Source: Procambarus clarkii (lineage: Eukaryota; Arthropoda; Malacostraca; Decapoda; Cambaridae). From it: a stretch of 64,000 bases of DNA. The position numbers and the translations under genes are program-made. A model generated the notes under the pieces. It was not told the origin of the DNA. It searched no databases and saw only the letters and a list, made by a program, of their open reading frames with translations. The stretch spans positions 5,578,828-5,642,827 of the forward strand of contig NC_091237.1 of assembly GCF_040958095.1 (NCBI RefSeq), read 5' to 3'. Shown here one piece after another: positions 13,143 through 28,782 of the stretch (the stretch's first letter is position 1; every line of letters starts with the position of its first letter).

Positions 13143-14339
13143 TTACCTCACTGATGGTCTGCAACATACCTGCAGCAGCCAAATGTTTCTCACTGATGGA
13201 CTGCAACACACCTGCAGCAGCCACCTGTGCCTCACTGATAGACTGCAACACACCTGCAACAGCCACATGTGCTTTACTGATGAACTGCAACACACCTGCA
13301 GCAGCTACCTGTGCCTCACAGATTAACTGCAACACACCTGCAACAGCCACATGAGCCTCACTGATGGACTGCAACACACCTGCAGCAGCCACATGTGCTT
13401 CACTGATGAACTGCAACACACCTGCAACAGCCACATGTGCCTCAGTGATGGACTGCAACACACCTGCAACAAACACAAGTGCCTCACTGATGAACTGCAA
13501 CACACCTGCAACAGCCACATGTAATTCACTGATGGACTGCAACACATCTGCAGCAGCCACATGTGCCTCTCTGATGGACTGCAACACACCTGCAACAGCC
13601 ACATATGCCTCCCTGATGGACTGCAACACACCTGCAACAACCACATGTGCCTCACTGATGGACTGCAACACACCTGCAACAGCCACATGTGCCTCACTGA
13701 TGGACTGCAACACACCTGCAACAGCCACCTGTGCCTCACTGATGGACTGCAACACACCTGTAACAACCACATGTGCCTCACTGATGGACTGCAACACACC
13801 TGCAACAAACACAAGTGCCTCACTGATGAACTGCAACACACCTGCAACAGCCACATGTACCTCACTGGTGGACTGCAACACACCTGCAGCAGCTACATGT
13901 GCCTCACTGATGGACTGCAACATATCTGCAGCAGCCACATGTGCCTCTCTGATGGACTGCAACACATCTGCAACAGCCACATGTGCCTCACTGATGAACT
14001 GCAACACACCTGCAGCAGCTACCTGTGCCTCACTGATTAACTGCAACACACCTGCAACAGCCACATGTGCCTCACTGATGGACTGCAACACACCTGCAAC
14101 AGCCACGTGTGCACCACTGATGAACTGCAACACACCTGCAGCAGCCACCTGTGCCTCACTGATGGACTGCACCACAACTGCAACAGCCACATGTGCCTCA
14201 CTGATGGACTGCAACACACCTGCAACAGACACATGTGCCTCACTGATGGACAGCAACACACCTGCAACAGTCACATGTGCCTCACTGATGGACTGCAACA
14301 CACCTGCAACAGCCACATGTGCCTCACTGATGAACTGCA

Positions 14340-16155
14340 TCACACCTGCAACAGCCACATGTTCCTCACTGATGGACTGCCACACACTTCCAACAGCCAC
14401 ATGTGCACCACTGATGAACTGCAACACACCTGCAGCAGCCATCTGTGCTTCACTGATGGACTGCACCACACCTGCAACAGCCAAATGAGCCTCACTGATG
14501 AACTGCAACACACCTGCAACAGACACGTGTGCCTCACTGATGGACTGCAACACACCTGCAACAGCCACATGTGCTTTACTGATGGACTGCAACACATCTG
14601 CAGCAGCCACATGTGCCTCACTGATGGACTGCAACACACCTGCAACAGCCACATGTGCCTCACTGTTAGACTGCAACACACCTGCAGCAGCCACATGTGC
14701 TTCACTGATGAACTGCAACTCACCTGCAGCAGCCACCTGTGCTTCACTGATGAACTGCAACACACCTTCAGCAGCCACATTTACCTCACTGATGGACTGC
14801 AACACATCTGCAGCAGCCACATGTGCCTCACTGATGGACTGCAACACATCGGCAACAGCCACATAATCCTCACTGATGGACTGCAACACACCTGCAACAG
14901 CCACATGTGCCTCACTGATGAACTGCATCACACCTGCAACAGCCACCTGTGCTTCACTGATGGACTGCAACACACCTGCAACAGCCACATGTGCCTCACT
15001 GATGGACTGCAACACACCTGCAACAGCCACATGTGCCTCACTGATGAATTGCAACACACCTGCAGCAGCCACCTGTGCCTCACTGATGAACTGCAACACA
15101 CCTGCAACAGCCACATGTGCTTCACTAATGAACTGCAACACACCTGCAACAGCCACATATGCCTCACTGATGAACTGCAACACACCTGCAGCAGCCACCT
15201 GTGCCTCACCGATGGAATGCAACACACCTGCAACAGCCACATGTGCCTCACTTATGGATTGCAACATACCTGCACCTGCCACATGTGCTTAACTGATGAA
15301 CTGCAACACACCTGCAACAGCCACATTTACCTCACTGATGGTCTGCAACATATCTGCAGCAGCCACATGTGCCTCACTGATGGACTGCAACACACCTGCA
15401 GCAGCCACCTGTGCCTCACTGTTGGACTGCAACTCACCTGCAGCAGAAATCTGTGCCTCACAGATTGGCTGCAACACATCTGCAACATCCACATGTGCCT
15501 CAGTGATGGACTACAACACACCTGCAACAAACAATAGTGCCTCACTGATGAACTCCAACATACTTGCTACAGCCACATGTGCCTCACTGATGGACTGCAA
15601 CACACCTGCAGCAGCCACCTGTGCTTCACTGATGAACTGCAACACACCTTCAGCGGCCACATTTACCTCACTGATGGACTGCAACACATCTGCAGCAGCC
15701 ACATGTGCCTCTCTGATGGACTGCAACACACCTGTAACAGCCACATATGCATCACTGATGGACTGCAACACACCTGCAACAGCCACATGTGCCTCACTGA
15801 TTGACTGCAACACACCTGCAAAAGTCACATGTGCCTCACTGATGGACTGCAGCACACCTGCAACAGCCACATGTGCCCCACTGATGAATTGCAACAATGC
15901 TGCAGCAGCCACCTGCGCCTCACTGATGAACTGCAAAAGCCACATGTGCCTTAGTGATGGACTGCAACACACCTGCAACAAACACAAGTACCTCACTGAT
16001 GAAGTGCAACACACCTGCAACAGCCACATGTAATTCACTGATGGACTGCAACACATATGCAGCAGCCACATGTGCCTCACTGATGGACTGCAACACACCT
16101 GCAACAGCCACATGTGCTCCAGTGATGAACTGCAACACACCTGCAGCAGCCACAT
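14340..16155. repeat. 42-bp array higher-order repeat, copy B
   Basis: This is the second copy of the block at 11327-13142 (offset 3013). It is itself matched by a third copy further right. The preceding segment 13323-15282 also recurs at about 17006-19007 with an offset of 3683 bp, so the duplicated tract is longer than the part shared by all three copies. Confidence 0.8.
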
Positions 16156-18022
16156 TTACCTCACTGATGGTCTGCAACATACCTGCAGCAGCCAAATGTT
16201 TCTCACTGATGGACTGCAACACATCTGCAGCAGCCACATGTGCCTCTCTGATGGACTGCAACACACCTGCAGCAGCCACCTGTGCCTCACTGATAGACTG
16301 CAACACACCTGCAACAGCCACATGTGCTTCACTGATGAACTGCAACACACCTGCAGCAGCTACCTGTGCCTCACAGATTAACTGCAACACACCTGCAACA
16401 GCCACATGAGCCTCACTGATGGACTGCAACACACCTGCAGCAGCCACATGTGCTTCACTGATGAACTGAAACACACCTGCAGTAGCCACATTTACCTCAC
16501 TGATGGACTGCAACACATCTGCAGCAGCCATATCTGCCTCACTGATGGACTGCAACACATCTGCAGCAGCCATATCTGCCTCACTGATGGACTGCAACAC
16601 ACCTGCAACAGCCACGTGTGCACCACTGATGAACTGCACCACACCTGCAACAGCCACATGTGCCTCACTGATGGACTGCAACACACCTGCAACAGCCACA
16701 TGTACCTCACTGGTGGACTGCAACACACCTGCAGCAGCCACATGTGCCTCACTGATGGACTGCAACACACCTGCAACAGCCACATGTGCTTCACTGATGA
16801 ACTGCAACACACCTGCAGCAGCCACATTTACCTCACTGATGGTCTGCAACATATCTGTAGCAGCCACATGTGTCTCACTGATGGACTGCAAAACATCTGC
16901 AGCAGCCACATGTGCCTCTCTGATGGACTGCAACACACCTGCAGCAGCCACCTGTGCCTCACTGATGGACTGCAACACACCTGTAACAACCACATGTGCC
17001 TCACTGATGGACTGCAACACACCTGCAACAGCCACATGTGCCCCACTGATGAATTGCAACAAAGCTGCAGCAGCCACCTGAGCCTCACTGATGAACTGCA
17101 ACACACCTGCAACAGCCACATGTGCCTCAGTGATGGACTGCAACACACCTGCAACAAACACAAGTGCCTCACTGATGAACTGCAACACACCTGCAACAGC
17201 CACATGTAATTCACTGATGGACTGCAACACATCTGCAGCAGCCACATGTGCCTCTGATGGACTGCAACACACCTGCAACAGCCACATATGCCTCCCATAA
17301 GGACTGCAACACACCTGCAACAACCAGATGTGCCTCACTGATGGACTGCAACACACCTGCAACAGCCACATGTGCCTCACTGATGGACTGCAACACACCT
17401 GCAACAGCCACCTGTGCCTCACTGATGGACTGCAACACACCTGTAACAACCACATGTGCCTCACTGATGGACTGCAACACACCTGCAACAAACACAAGTG
17501 CCTCACTGATGAACTGCAACACACCTGCAACAGCCACATGTACCTCACTGGTGGACTGCAACACACCTGCAGCAGCTACATGTGCCTCACTGATGGACTG
17601 CAACATATCTGCAGCAGCCACATGTGCCTCTCTGATGGACTGCAACACATCTGCAACAGCCACATGTGCCTCACTGATGAACTGCAACACACCTGCAGCA
17701 GCTACCTGTGCCTCACTGATTAACTGCAACAAACCCGCAACAGGCACATGTGCCTCACTGATGGACTGCAACACACCTGCAACAGCCACGTGTGCACCAC
17801 TGATGAACTGCAACACACCTGCAGCAGCCACCTGTGCCTCACTGATGGACTGCACCACACCTGCAACAGCCACATGTGCCTCACTGATGGACTGCAACAC
17901 ACCTGCAACAGACACATGTGCCTCACTGATGGACAGCAACACACCTGCAACAGCCACATGTGCCTCACTGATGGACTGCAACACACCTGCAACAGCCACA
18001 TGTGCCTCACTGATGAACTGCA

Positions 18023-19880
18023 TCACACCTGCAACAGCCACATGTTCCTCACTGATGGACTGCCACACACTTCCAACAGCCACATGTGCACCACTGATGA
18101 ACTGCAACACACCTGCAGCAGATATCTGTGCTTCACTGATGGACTGCACCACACCTGCAACAGCCAAATGAGCCTCACTGATGAACTGCAACACACCTGC
18201 AACAGCCACGTTTGCCTCACTGATGGACTGCAACCCACCTGCAACAGCCACATGTGCTTTACTGATGGACTGCAACACATCTGCAGCAGCCACATGTGCC
18301 TCACTGATGGACTGCAACACACCCTCAACAGCCACATGTGCCTCACTGTTAGACTGCAACACACCTGCAGCAGCCACATGTGCTTCACTGATGAACTGCA
18401 ACTCACCTGCAGCAGCCACCTGTGCTTCACTGATGAACTGCAACACACCTTCAGCAGCCACATTTACCTCACTGATGGACTGCAACACATCTGCAGCAGT
18501 CACATGTGCCTCACTGATGGACTGCAACACATCGGCAACAGCCACATATTCCTCACTGATGGACTGCAACACACCTGCAACAGCCACATGTGCCTCACTG
18601 ATGAACTGCATCACACCTGCAACAGCCACCTGTGCTTCACTGATGGACTGCAACACACCTGCAACAGCCACATGTGCCTCACTGATGGACTGCAACACAC
18701 CTGCAACAGCCACATGTGCCTCACTGATGAATTGCAACACACCTGCAGCAGCCACCTGTGCCTCACTGATGAACTGCAACACACCTGCAACAGCCACATG
18801 TGCTTCACTAATGAACTGCAACACACCTGCAACAGCCACATATGCCTCACTGATGGACTGCAACACACCTGCAACAGCCACCTGTGCCTCACTGATGGAC
18901 TGCAACACACCTGTAACAACCACATGTGCCTCACCGATGGAATGCAACACACCTGCAACAGCCACATGTGCCTCACTTATGGATTGCAACATACCTGCAC
19001 CAGCCACATGTGCTTAACTGATGAACTGCAACACACCTGCAACAGCCACATTTACCTCACTGATAGTCTGCAACATATCTGCAGCAGCCACATGTGCCTC
19101 ACTGATGGACTGCAACACACCTGCAGCAGCCACCTGTGCCTCACTGATGGACTGCAACTCACCTGCAGCAGCCATCTGTGCCTCACAGATTGGCTGCATC
19201 ACATCTGCAACAGCCACATGTGCCTCAGTGATGGACTACAACACACCTGCAACAAACAATAGTGCCTCACTGATGAACTCCAACATACTTGCTACAGCCA
19301 CATGTGCCTCACTGATGGACTGCAACACACCTGCAGCAGCCACCTGTGCTTCACTGATGAACTGCAACACACCTTCAGCGGCCACATTTACCTCACTGAT
19401 GAACTGCAACACATCTGCAGCAGCCACATGTGCCTCTCTGATGGACTGCAACACACCTGTAACAGCCACATATGCCTCACTGATGGACTGCAACACACCT
19501 GCAACAGCCACATGTGCCTCACTGATGTACTGCAACACACCTGCAACAGCCACATGTGCCTCACTGATGGACTGCAGCACACCTGCAACAGCCACATGTG
19601 CCACACTGATGAATTGCAACAATGCTGCAGCAGCCACCTGCGCCTCACTGATGAACTGCAACAGCCACATGTGCCTTAGTGATGGACTGCAACACAACTG
19701 CAACAAACACAAGTACCTCACTGATGAAGTGCAACACACCTGCAACAGCCACATGTAATTCACTGATGGACTGCAACACACGTGCAGCAGCCACATGTGC
19801 CTCACTGATGGACTGCAACACACCTGCAACAGCCACATGTGCTTCACTGATGGACTGGAACCCACCTGCAGCAGCCACAT
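18023..19880. repeat. 42-bp array higher-order repeat, copy C
   Basis: This third copy is offset from copy B by 3683 bp at its left end and 3725 bp at its right end. The 42-bp difference is one extra unit gained inside the copy, near 18860-18930, where two units with acctgtaacaacc are present that copy B lacks. Confidence 0.75.
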
Positions 19881-22800
19881 TTATCTCACTGATGGTCTGC
19901 AACATATCTGTAGCAGCCACATGTGTCTCACTGATGGACTGCAACACATCTGCAGCAGCCACATGTGCCTCTCTGATGGACTGCAACACACCTGCAGCAG
20001 CCACCTGTGCCTCACTGATGGACTGCAACACACCTGCAACAGCCACATGTGCCTCCCTGATGAATTGCAACACATCTGCAGCAGCCACCTGTGCCTCACT
20101 GATGAACTGCAACACACCTGTAACAGCGACATGTGCTTCACTGGTAAACTGCAACACACCTGCACCAGCCACATTTACCTCACTGATGGACTGCAACACA
20201 CTTCCAACAGCCACATGTGCACCACTGATGAACTGCAACACACCTGCAGCAGCCATCTGTGCTTCACTGATGGACTGCACCACACCTGCAACAGCCAAAT
20301 GAGCCTCACTGATGAACTGCAACACACCTGAAACAGCCACGTGTGCCTCACTGATGGACTGCAACACACCTGCAACAGCCACATGTGCTTTACTGATGGA
20401 CTGCAACACATCTGCAGCAGCCACATGTGCCTCACTGATGGACTGCAACACATCTGCAGCAGCCACATGTGCCTCACTGATGGACTGCAACACATCGTCA
20501 ACAGCCACATATTCCTCACTGATGGACTGCAACACACCTGCAACAGCCACATGTGCCTCACTGATGAACTGCAACACACCTGCAACAGCCACATGTGCCT
20601 CACTGATGAACTGCAACACACCTGCTACAGCCACATGTGCCTCACTGATGGACTGCAACACATCTGCAGCAGCCACATGTGCCTCACTGATGGACTGCAA
20701 CACACCTGCAACAGCCACATGTGCCTCACTGATGGACTGCAACACACCTGCAGCAGCCACATGTGCCTCACTGATGAACTGCAACACACCTGCAAGAGCC
20801 ACATGTGCCTCACTGATGGACTGCAACACACCTGCAGAAGCCACATGTGCCTCACTGATGGACTGCAACACACCTGCAACAGCCACATGTGCCTCACTGA
20901 TGGACTGCAACACACCTGCAGCAGCCACATGTGCCTCACTGATGAACTGCAACACACCTGAAGCAGCCACCTGTGCCTCACAGATTAACTGCAACACACC
21001 TGCAACTGCCACATGTGCTTCAGTGATGGACTGAAACACACCTGCAACAAACACAAGTGCCTCACTGATGAACTGCAACACACCTCCTACAGCCACATGT
21101 GCCTCACTGATGGACTGCAACACACCTGCAACAGCCACATGTACCTCACTGATGGACTGCAACACCTGCAGCAGCCACATGTGCTTAACTGATGGACTCC
21201 AACACACCTGCAACAGCCACATGTTTCTCACTGATGTTCTGCAACACACCTGCAGCAGCCACATTTGCTTCACTGATGAACTGCAACACACCTGCAGCAG
21301 CCACATGTGCCTCACTGATGGACTGCAACTCACCTGCAGCAGCCACCTGTGCCTCACAGATTTACTGCAACACATCTGCAACAGCCACATGTGCCTCAGT
21401 GATGGACTACATCACACCTGCAACAAACAATAGTGCCTCACTGATGAACTCCAACACACCTGCTACAGCCACATGTGCCTCACTGATGGACTGCAACACA
21501 CCTGCAACAGCCACATATACCTCACTGATAGACTGCAACACACCTGCAGCAGCGACATGTGCCTCACTGACGGACTGCAGCACACCTGCAACAGCCACAT
21601 GTGCTTCACTGATGAACTGCAACACATCTGCTGCAGCTACATTTACCTTACTGATGGTCTGAAACACACCTGCAGCAGCCACATGTGTCTCACTGATGGA
21701 CTGCAACCTATCTGCAACAGCCAGATGTGCCTCTCTGATGAACTGCAACACACCTGCAGCAGCCACATCAACAGCCACATGTGCCTCAGTGATGGACTGC
21801 AACACACCTGCAACAAACACAAGTGCCTCACTGATGGACTGCAACACACCTGCAACAGCCACATGTACTTCACTGATGAACTGCAACACCTGCAGCAGCC
21901 ACATTTACCTCACTGATGGTCTGCAACATATCTGTAGCAGCCACATGTTCCTTACTGATGGACTGCAACACACCTGCAGCAGCCGCATGTGCCTCACTGA
22001 TGGACTGCAACACACCTGCAACAGCCACATGGGCCTCACTGATGGACTGCAACACACCTACAACAGCCACATGCGCCTCACTGATGGACTGCAACACACC
22101 TGCAACAGACACTTGTGCCTCATTGATGGACTGCAATACACTTGCAACAGCCGCATGTGCCTCACTGATGGACTGCAACACACCTGCAACAGCCACATGT
22201 GCCTCACTGATGGACTGCAACGCACCTTCAGCAGCCACCTGTGCTTCACTGATGAACTGCAACACACCTTCAGCAGCCACATTTACCTCACTGATGGACT
22301 GCAACACATCTGCAGCAGCCACATGTGCCTCACTGATGGACTGCAACACACCTGCAACAGCCACATGTGCCTCACTGATGAACTGCAACACACCTGCAAC
22401 AGCCACATGTGCCTCACTGATGAACTGCAACACACCTGCTACAGCCACATGTGCCTCACTGATGGACTGCAACACATCTGCAGCAGCCACATGTGCCTCA
22501 CTGATGGACTGCAACACACCTGCAACAGCCACATGTGCTTCACTGATGGACTGCAACACACCTGCAGCAGCCACATGTGCCTCACTGATGAACTGCAACA
22601 CACCTGCAAGAGCCACATGTGCCTCACTGATGGACTGCAACACACTTGCAGAAGCCACATGTGCCTCACTGATGGACTGCAACACACCTGCAACAGCCAC
22701 ATGTGCCTCACTGATGAACTGCAACACACCTGCAGCAGCCACATGTGCCTCACTGATGAACTGCAACACACCTGAAGCAGCCACCTGTGCCTCACAGATT

Positions 22801-22929
22801 AACTGCAACACACCTGCAACTGCCACATGTGCTTCAGTGATGGACTGAAACACACCTGCAACAAACACAAGTGCCTCACTGATGAACTGCAACACACCTC
22901 CTACAGCCACATGTGCCTCACTGATTGAC

Positions 22930-25900
22930 TGCAACACACCTGTGCCTCACTGATGGACTCCAACACACCTGCAACAGCCACATGTTTCTCACTGATGTTC
23001 TGCAACACACCTGCAGCAGCCACATTTGCTTCACTGATGAACTGCAACACACCTGCAGCAGCCACATGTGCCTCACTGATGGACTGCAACTCACCTGCAG
23101 CAGCCACCTGTGCCTCACAGATTTACTGCAACACATCTGCAACAGCGACATGTGCCTCAGTGATGGACTACATCACACCTGCAACAAACAATAGTGCCTC
23201 ACTGATGAACTCCAACACACCTGCTACAGCCACATGTGCCTCACTGATGGACTGCAACACACCTGCAACAGCCACATATACCTCACTGATAGACTGCAAC
23301 ACACCTGCAACAGCCACATGTACCTCACTGATGGACTGCAACACCTGCAGCAGCCACATGTGCCTCACTGATAGACTGCATTACACCTGCAACAGCCACA
23401 TGTGCCTCAGTGATGGACTGCAACACACCTGCAACAAACACAAGTGCCTCACTGATGAACTGCAACACACCTGCTACAGCCACATGTGCCTCACTGATGG
23501 ACTGCAACACACCTGCAACAGCCACATGTACCTCACTGATGGACTGCAACACCTGCAGCAGCCACATGTGCCTCACTGATGGACTGCAACACACCTGCAA
23601 CAGCCACATGTGCCTCACTGATGGATTGCAACATACCTGCTGCAGCCACATGTGCTTAACTGATGAACTGCAACAGCCAAATTTACCTCACTGATGGTCT
23701 GCAACATATCTGCAGCAGCCACGTGTGCCTCACTGATGGACTGCAACACACCTGCAGCAACCACCTGTGCCTCACTGATGGACTCCAACACACCTGCAAG
23801 AGCCACATGTTCCTCACTGATGCACTGCAACACACCTGCAGCAGCCACATTTGCTTCACTGATGAACTGCAACACACCTGCAGCAGCCACATGTGCCTCA
23901 CTGATGGACTGCAACTCACCTGCAGCAGCCACCTGTGCCTCACAGATTGACTGCAACACATCTGCAACAGCAACATGTGCCTCAGTGATGGACTACAACA
24001 CTCCTGCAACAAACAATAGTGCCTCACCGATGAACTCCAACACACCTGCTACAGCCACATGTCCCTCACTGATGGACTGCAACACACCTGCAACAGCCAC
24101 ATGTACCTCACTGATGGACTGCAACACCTGCAGCAGCCACATGTGCCTCACTGATGGACTGCAACACACCTGCAACAGCCACATGTGCCTCACTGATGGA
24201 TTGCAACATATCTGCTGCAGCCACATGTGTTTAACTGATGAACTGCAACACACCTACAACAGCCACATTTACCTCACTGATGGTCTGCAACATATCTGCA
24301 GCAGCCACGATTGCCTCACTGATGGACTGCAACACACCTGCAGCAGCCACCTGTGCCTCACTGATGGACTGCAACACACCTGCAACAGCCACATGTGCCT
24401 CACTGATTGACTGCAACACACCTGCAACAGCCACATGTGCCCCACTGATGAATTGCAACAAACCTGCAGCAGCCACCTGTGCCTCACTGATGAACTGCAA
24501 CACACCTGCAACAGCCACATGTGCCTCAGTGATGGACTGCAACACACCTGCAACAAACACAAGTGCCTCTCTGATGAACTGCAACACACCTGCAACAGCC
24601 ACATGTAATTTACTGATGGACTGCAACACACCTGCAGCAGCCACATGTGCCTCACTGATGGACTGCAACACACCTGCAACAGCCACATGAGCTTCACTGA
24701 TGGACTGCAACACACCTGCAACAGCCACATGTGCTTTACTGATGGATGGCAACACATCTGCAGCAGCCACATGTGCCTCACTGATGGACTGCAACACCCC
24801 TGCAACAGCCACATGTGCCTCACTGATTGACGGCAACACACCTGTAGCAGCCACATGTGCCTCACTGATGGACTGCAACACATCTGCAGCAGCCACATGT
24901 GCATGACTGATGAACTGCAACACACCTGCAGCAGCCACATGTGCCTCACAGATTAACTGCAACACACCGGCAACAGCCACATGTGCCTCAGTGATGGACT
25001 GCAACACACCTGCAACAAACAAAAGTGCCTCACAGATGAACTGCAACACACCTGCTACAGCCACATGTGCCTCACTGATGGACTGCAACACACCTGCAAC
25101 AGCCACATGTACCTCACTGATGGACTGCAACACCTGCAGCAGCCACATGTGCCTCACTGATGGACTGCAACACACCTGCAACAGCCACATGTGCCTCACT
25201 GATGGATTGCAACATACCTGCAGCAGCCACATGTGCTTAACTGATGAACTGCAACACACCTGCAACAGCCACATTTACCTCACTGATGGTCTGCAACATA
25301 TCTGCAGCAACCACATTTGCCTCACTGATGGACTGCAACACACCTGTGCCTCACTGATGGACTCCAACACACCTGCAACAGCCACATGTTTCTCACTGAT
25401 GTTCTGCAACACACCTGCAGCAGCCACATTTGCTTCACTGATGAACTGCAACACACCTGCAGCAGCCACATGTGCCTCACTGATGGACTGCAACTCACCT
25501 GCAGCAGCCACCTGTGCCTCACAGATTTACTGCAACACATCTGCAACAGCGACATGTGCCTCAGTGATGGACTACATCACACCTGCAACAAACAATAGTG
25601 CCTCACTGATGAACTCCAACACACCTGCTACAGCCACATGTGCCTCACTGATGGACTGCAACACACCTGCAACAGCCACATATACCTCACTGATAGACTG
25701 CAACACACCTGCAGCAGCGACATGTGCCTCACTGACGGACTGCAGCACACCTGCAACAGCCACATGTGCTTCACTGATGAACTGCAACACATCTGCTGCA
25801 GCTACATTTACCTTACTGATGGTCTGATACACCTGCAGCAGCCACATGTGTCTCACTGATGGACTGCAACCTATCTGCAACAGCCAGATGTGCCTCTCTG

Positions 25901-27390
25901 ATGAACTGCAACACACCTGCAGCAGCCACATCAACAGCCACATGTGCCTCAGTGATGGACTGCAACACACCTGCAACAAACACAAGTGCCTCACTGATGG
26001 ACTGCAACACACCTGCAACAGCCACATGTACTTCACTGATGAACTGCAACACCTGCAGCAGCCACATTTACCTCACTGATGGTCTGCAACATATCTGTAG
26101 CAGCCACATGTTCCTTACTGATGGACTGCAACACACCTGCAGCAGCCGCATGTGCCTCACTGATGGACTGCAACACACCTGCAACAGCCACATGGGCCTC
26201 ACTGATGGACTGCAACACACCTACAACAGCCACATGCGCCTCACTGATGGACTGCAACACACCTGCAACAGACACTTGTGCCTCATTGATGGACTGCAAT
26301 ACACTTGCAACAGCCGCATGTGCCTCACTGATGGACTGCAACACACCTGCAACAGCCACATGTGCCTCACTGATGGACTGCAACGCACCTTCAGCAGCCA
26401 CCTGTGCTTCACTGATGAACTGCAACACACCTTCAGCAGCCACATTTACGTCACTGATGGACTGCAACACATCTGCAGCAGCCACATGTGCCTCACTGAT
26501 GGACTGCAACACACCTGCAACAGCCACATGAGCTTCACTGATGGACTGCAACACACCTGCAACAGCCACATGTGCTTTACTGATGGATGGCAACACATCT
26601 GCAGCAACCACATGTGCCTCACTGATGGACTGCAACACACCTGCAACAGCCACATGTGCCTCACTGATGGACGGCAACACACCTGTAGCAGCCACATGTG
26701 CCTCACTGATGGACTGCAACACATCTGCAGCAGCCACATGTGCATGACTGATGAACTGCAACACACCTGCAGCAGCCACATGTACCTCACAGATTAACTG
26801 CAACACACCTGCAACAGCCACATGTGCCTCAGTGATGGACTGCAACACACCTGCAACAAACAAAAGTGCCTCACAGATGAACTGTAACACACCTGCTACA
26901 GCCACATGTGCCTCACTGATGGACTGCAACACACCTGCAACATCCACATGTACCTCACTGATGGACTGCAACACCTGCAGCAGCCAAATGTGCCTCACTG
27001 ATGGACTGCAACACACCTGCAACAGCCACATGTGCCTCACTGATGGATTGCAACATACCTGCAGCAGCCACATGTGCTTAACTGATGAACTGCAACACAC
27101 CTGCAACAGCCACATTTACCTCACTGATGGTCTGCAACATATCTGCAGCAACCACATTTGCCTCACTGATGGAATGCAACACACCTGTGCCTCACTGATG
27201 GACTCCAACACACCTGCAACAGCCACATGTTTCTCACTGATGTTCTGCAACACACCTGCAGCAGCCACATTTGCTTCACTGATGAACTGCAACACACCTG
27301 CAGCAGCCACATGTGCCTCACTGATGGACTGCAACTCACCTGCAGCAGCCACCTGTGCCTCACAGATTTACTGCAACACATCTGCAACAG
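22930..27390. repeat. Near-identical 4.46-kb block, first copy (offset 5853)
   Basis: From the truncated unit at 22931 (acacctgtgcctcactg) rightward, every variant unit and small indel recurs exactly 5853 bp downstream. I noticed only a few substitutions, for example a t/c difference at 24230 against 30083 and at 26884 against 32737. Inside the block a shorter module, marked by the same truncated unit, restarts at about 25334 and 27175. Confidence 0.85.
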
Positions 27391-28782
27391 CGACATGTGC
27401 CTCAGTGATGGACTACATCACACCTGCAACAAACAATAGTGCCTCACTGATGAACTCCAACACACCTGCTACAGCCACATGTGCCTCACTGATGGACTGC
27501 AACACACCTGCAACAGCCACATATACCTCACTGATAGACTGCAACACACCTGCAACAGCCACATGTACCTCACTGATGGACTGCAACACCTGCAGCAGCC
27601 ACATGTGCCTCACTGATAGACTGCATTACACCTGCAACAGCCACATGTGCCTCAGTGATGGACTGCAACACACCTGCAACAAACACAAGTGCCTCACTGA
27701 TGAACTGCAACACACCTGCTACAGCCACATGTGCCTCACTGATGGACTGCAACACACCTGCAACAGCCACATGTACCTCACTGATGGACTGCAACACCTG
27801 CAGCAGCCACATGTGCCTCACTGATGGACTGCAACACACCTGCAACAGCCACATGTGCCTCACTGATGGATTGCAACATACCTGCTGCAGCCACATGTGC
27901 TTAACTGATGAACTGCAACAGCCAAATTTACCTCACTGATGGTCTGCAACATATCTGCAGCAGCCACGTGTGCCTCACTGATGGACTGCAACACACCTGC
28001 AGCAACCACCTGTGCCTCACTGATGGACTCCAACACACCTGCAAGAGCCACATGTTCCTCACTGATGCACTGCAACACACCTGCAGCAGCCACATTTGCT
28101 TCACTGATGGACTGCAACACACCTGCAACAGCCACATGTGCCTCACTGATGGACTGCAACGCACCTTCAGCAGCCACCTGTGCTTCACTGATGAACTGCA
28201 ACACACCTTCAGCAGCCACATTTACGTCACTGATGGACTGCAACACATCTGCAGCAGCCACATGTGCCTCACTGATGGACTGCAACACACCTGCAACAGC
28301 CACATGAGCTTCACTGATGGACTGCAACACATCTGCAGCAGCCACATGTGCATGACTGATGAACTGCAACACACCTGCAGCAGCCACATGTACCTCACAG
28401 ATTAACTGCAACACACCTGCAACAGCCACATGTGCCTCAGTGATGGACTGCAACACACCTGCAACAAACAAAAGTGCCTCACAGATGAACTGTAACACAC
28501 CTGCTACAGCCACATGTGCCTCACTGATGGACTGCAACACACCTGCAACATCCACATGTACCTCACTGATGGACTGCAACACCTGCAGCAGCCAAATGTG
28601 CCTCACTGATGGACTGCAACACACCTGCAACAGCCACATGTGCCTCACTGATGGATTGCAACATACCTGCAGCAGCCACATGTGCTTAACTGATGAACTG
28701 CAACACACCTGCAACAGCCACATTTACCTCACTGATGGTCTGCAACATATCTGCAGCAACCACATTTGCCTCACTGATGGAA

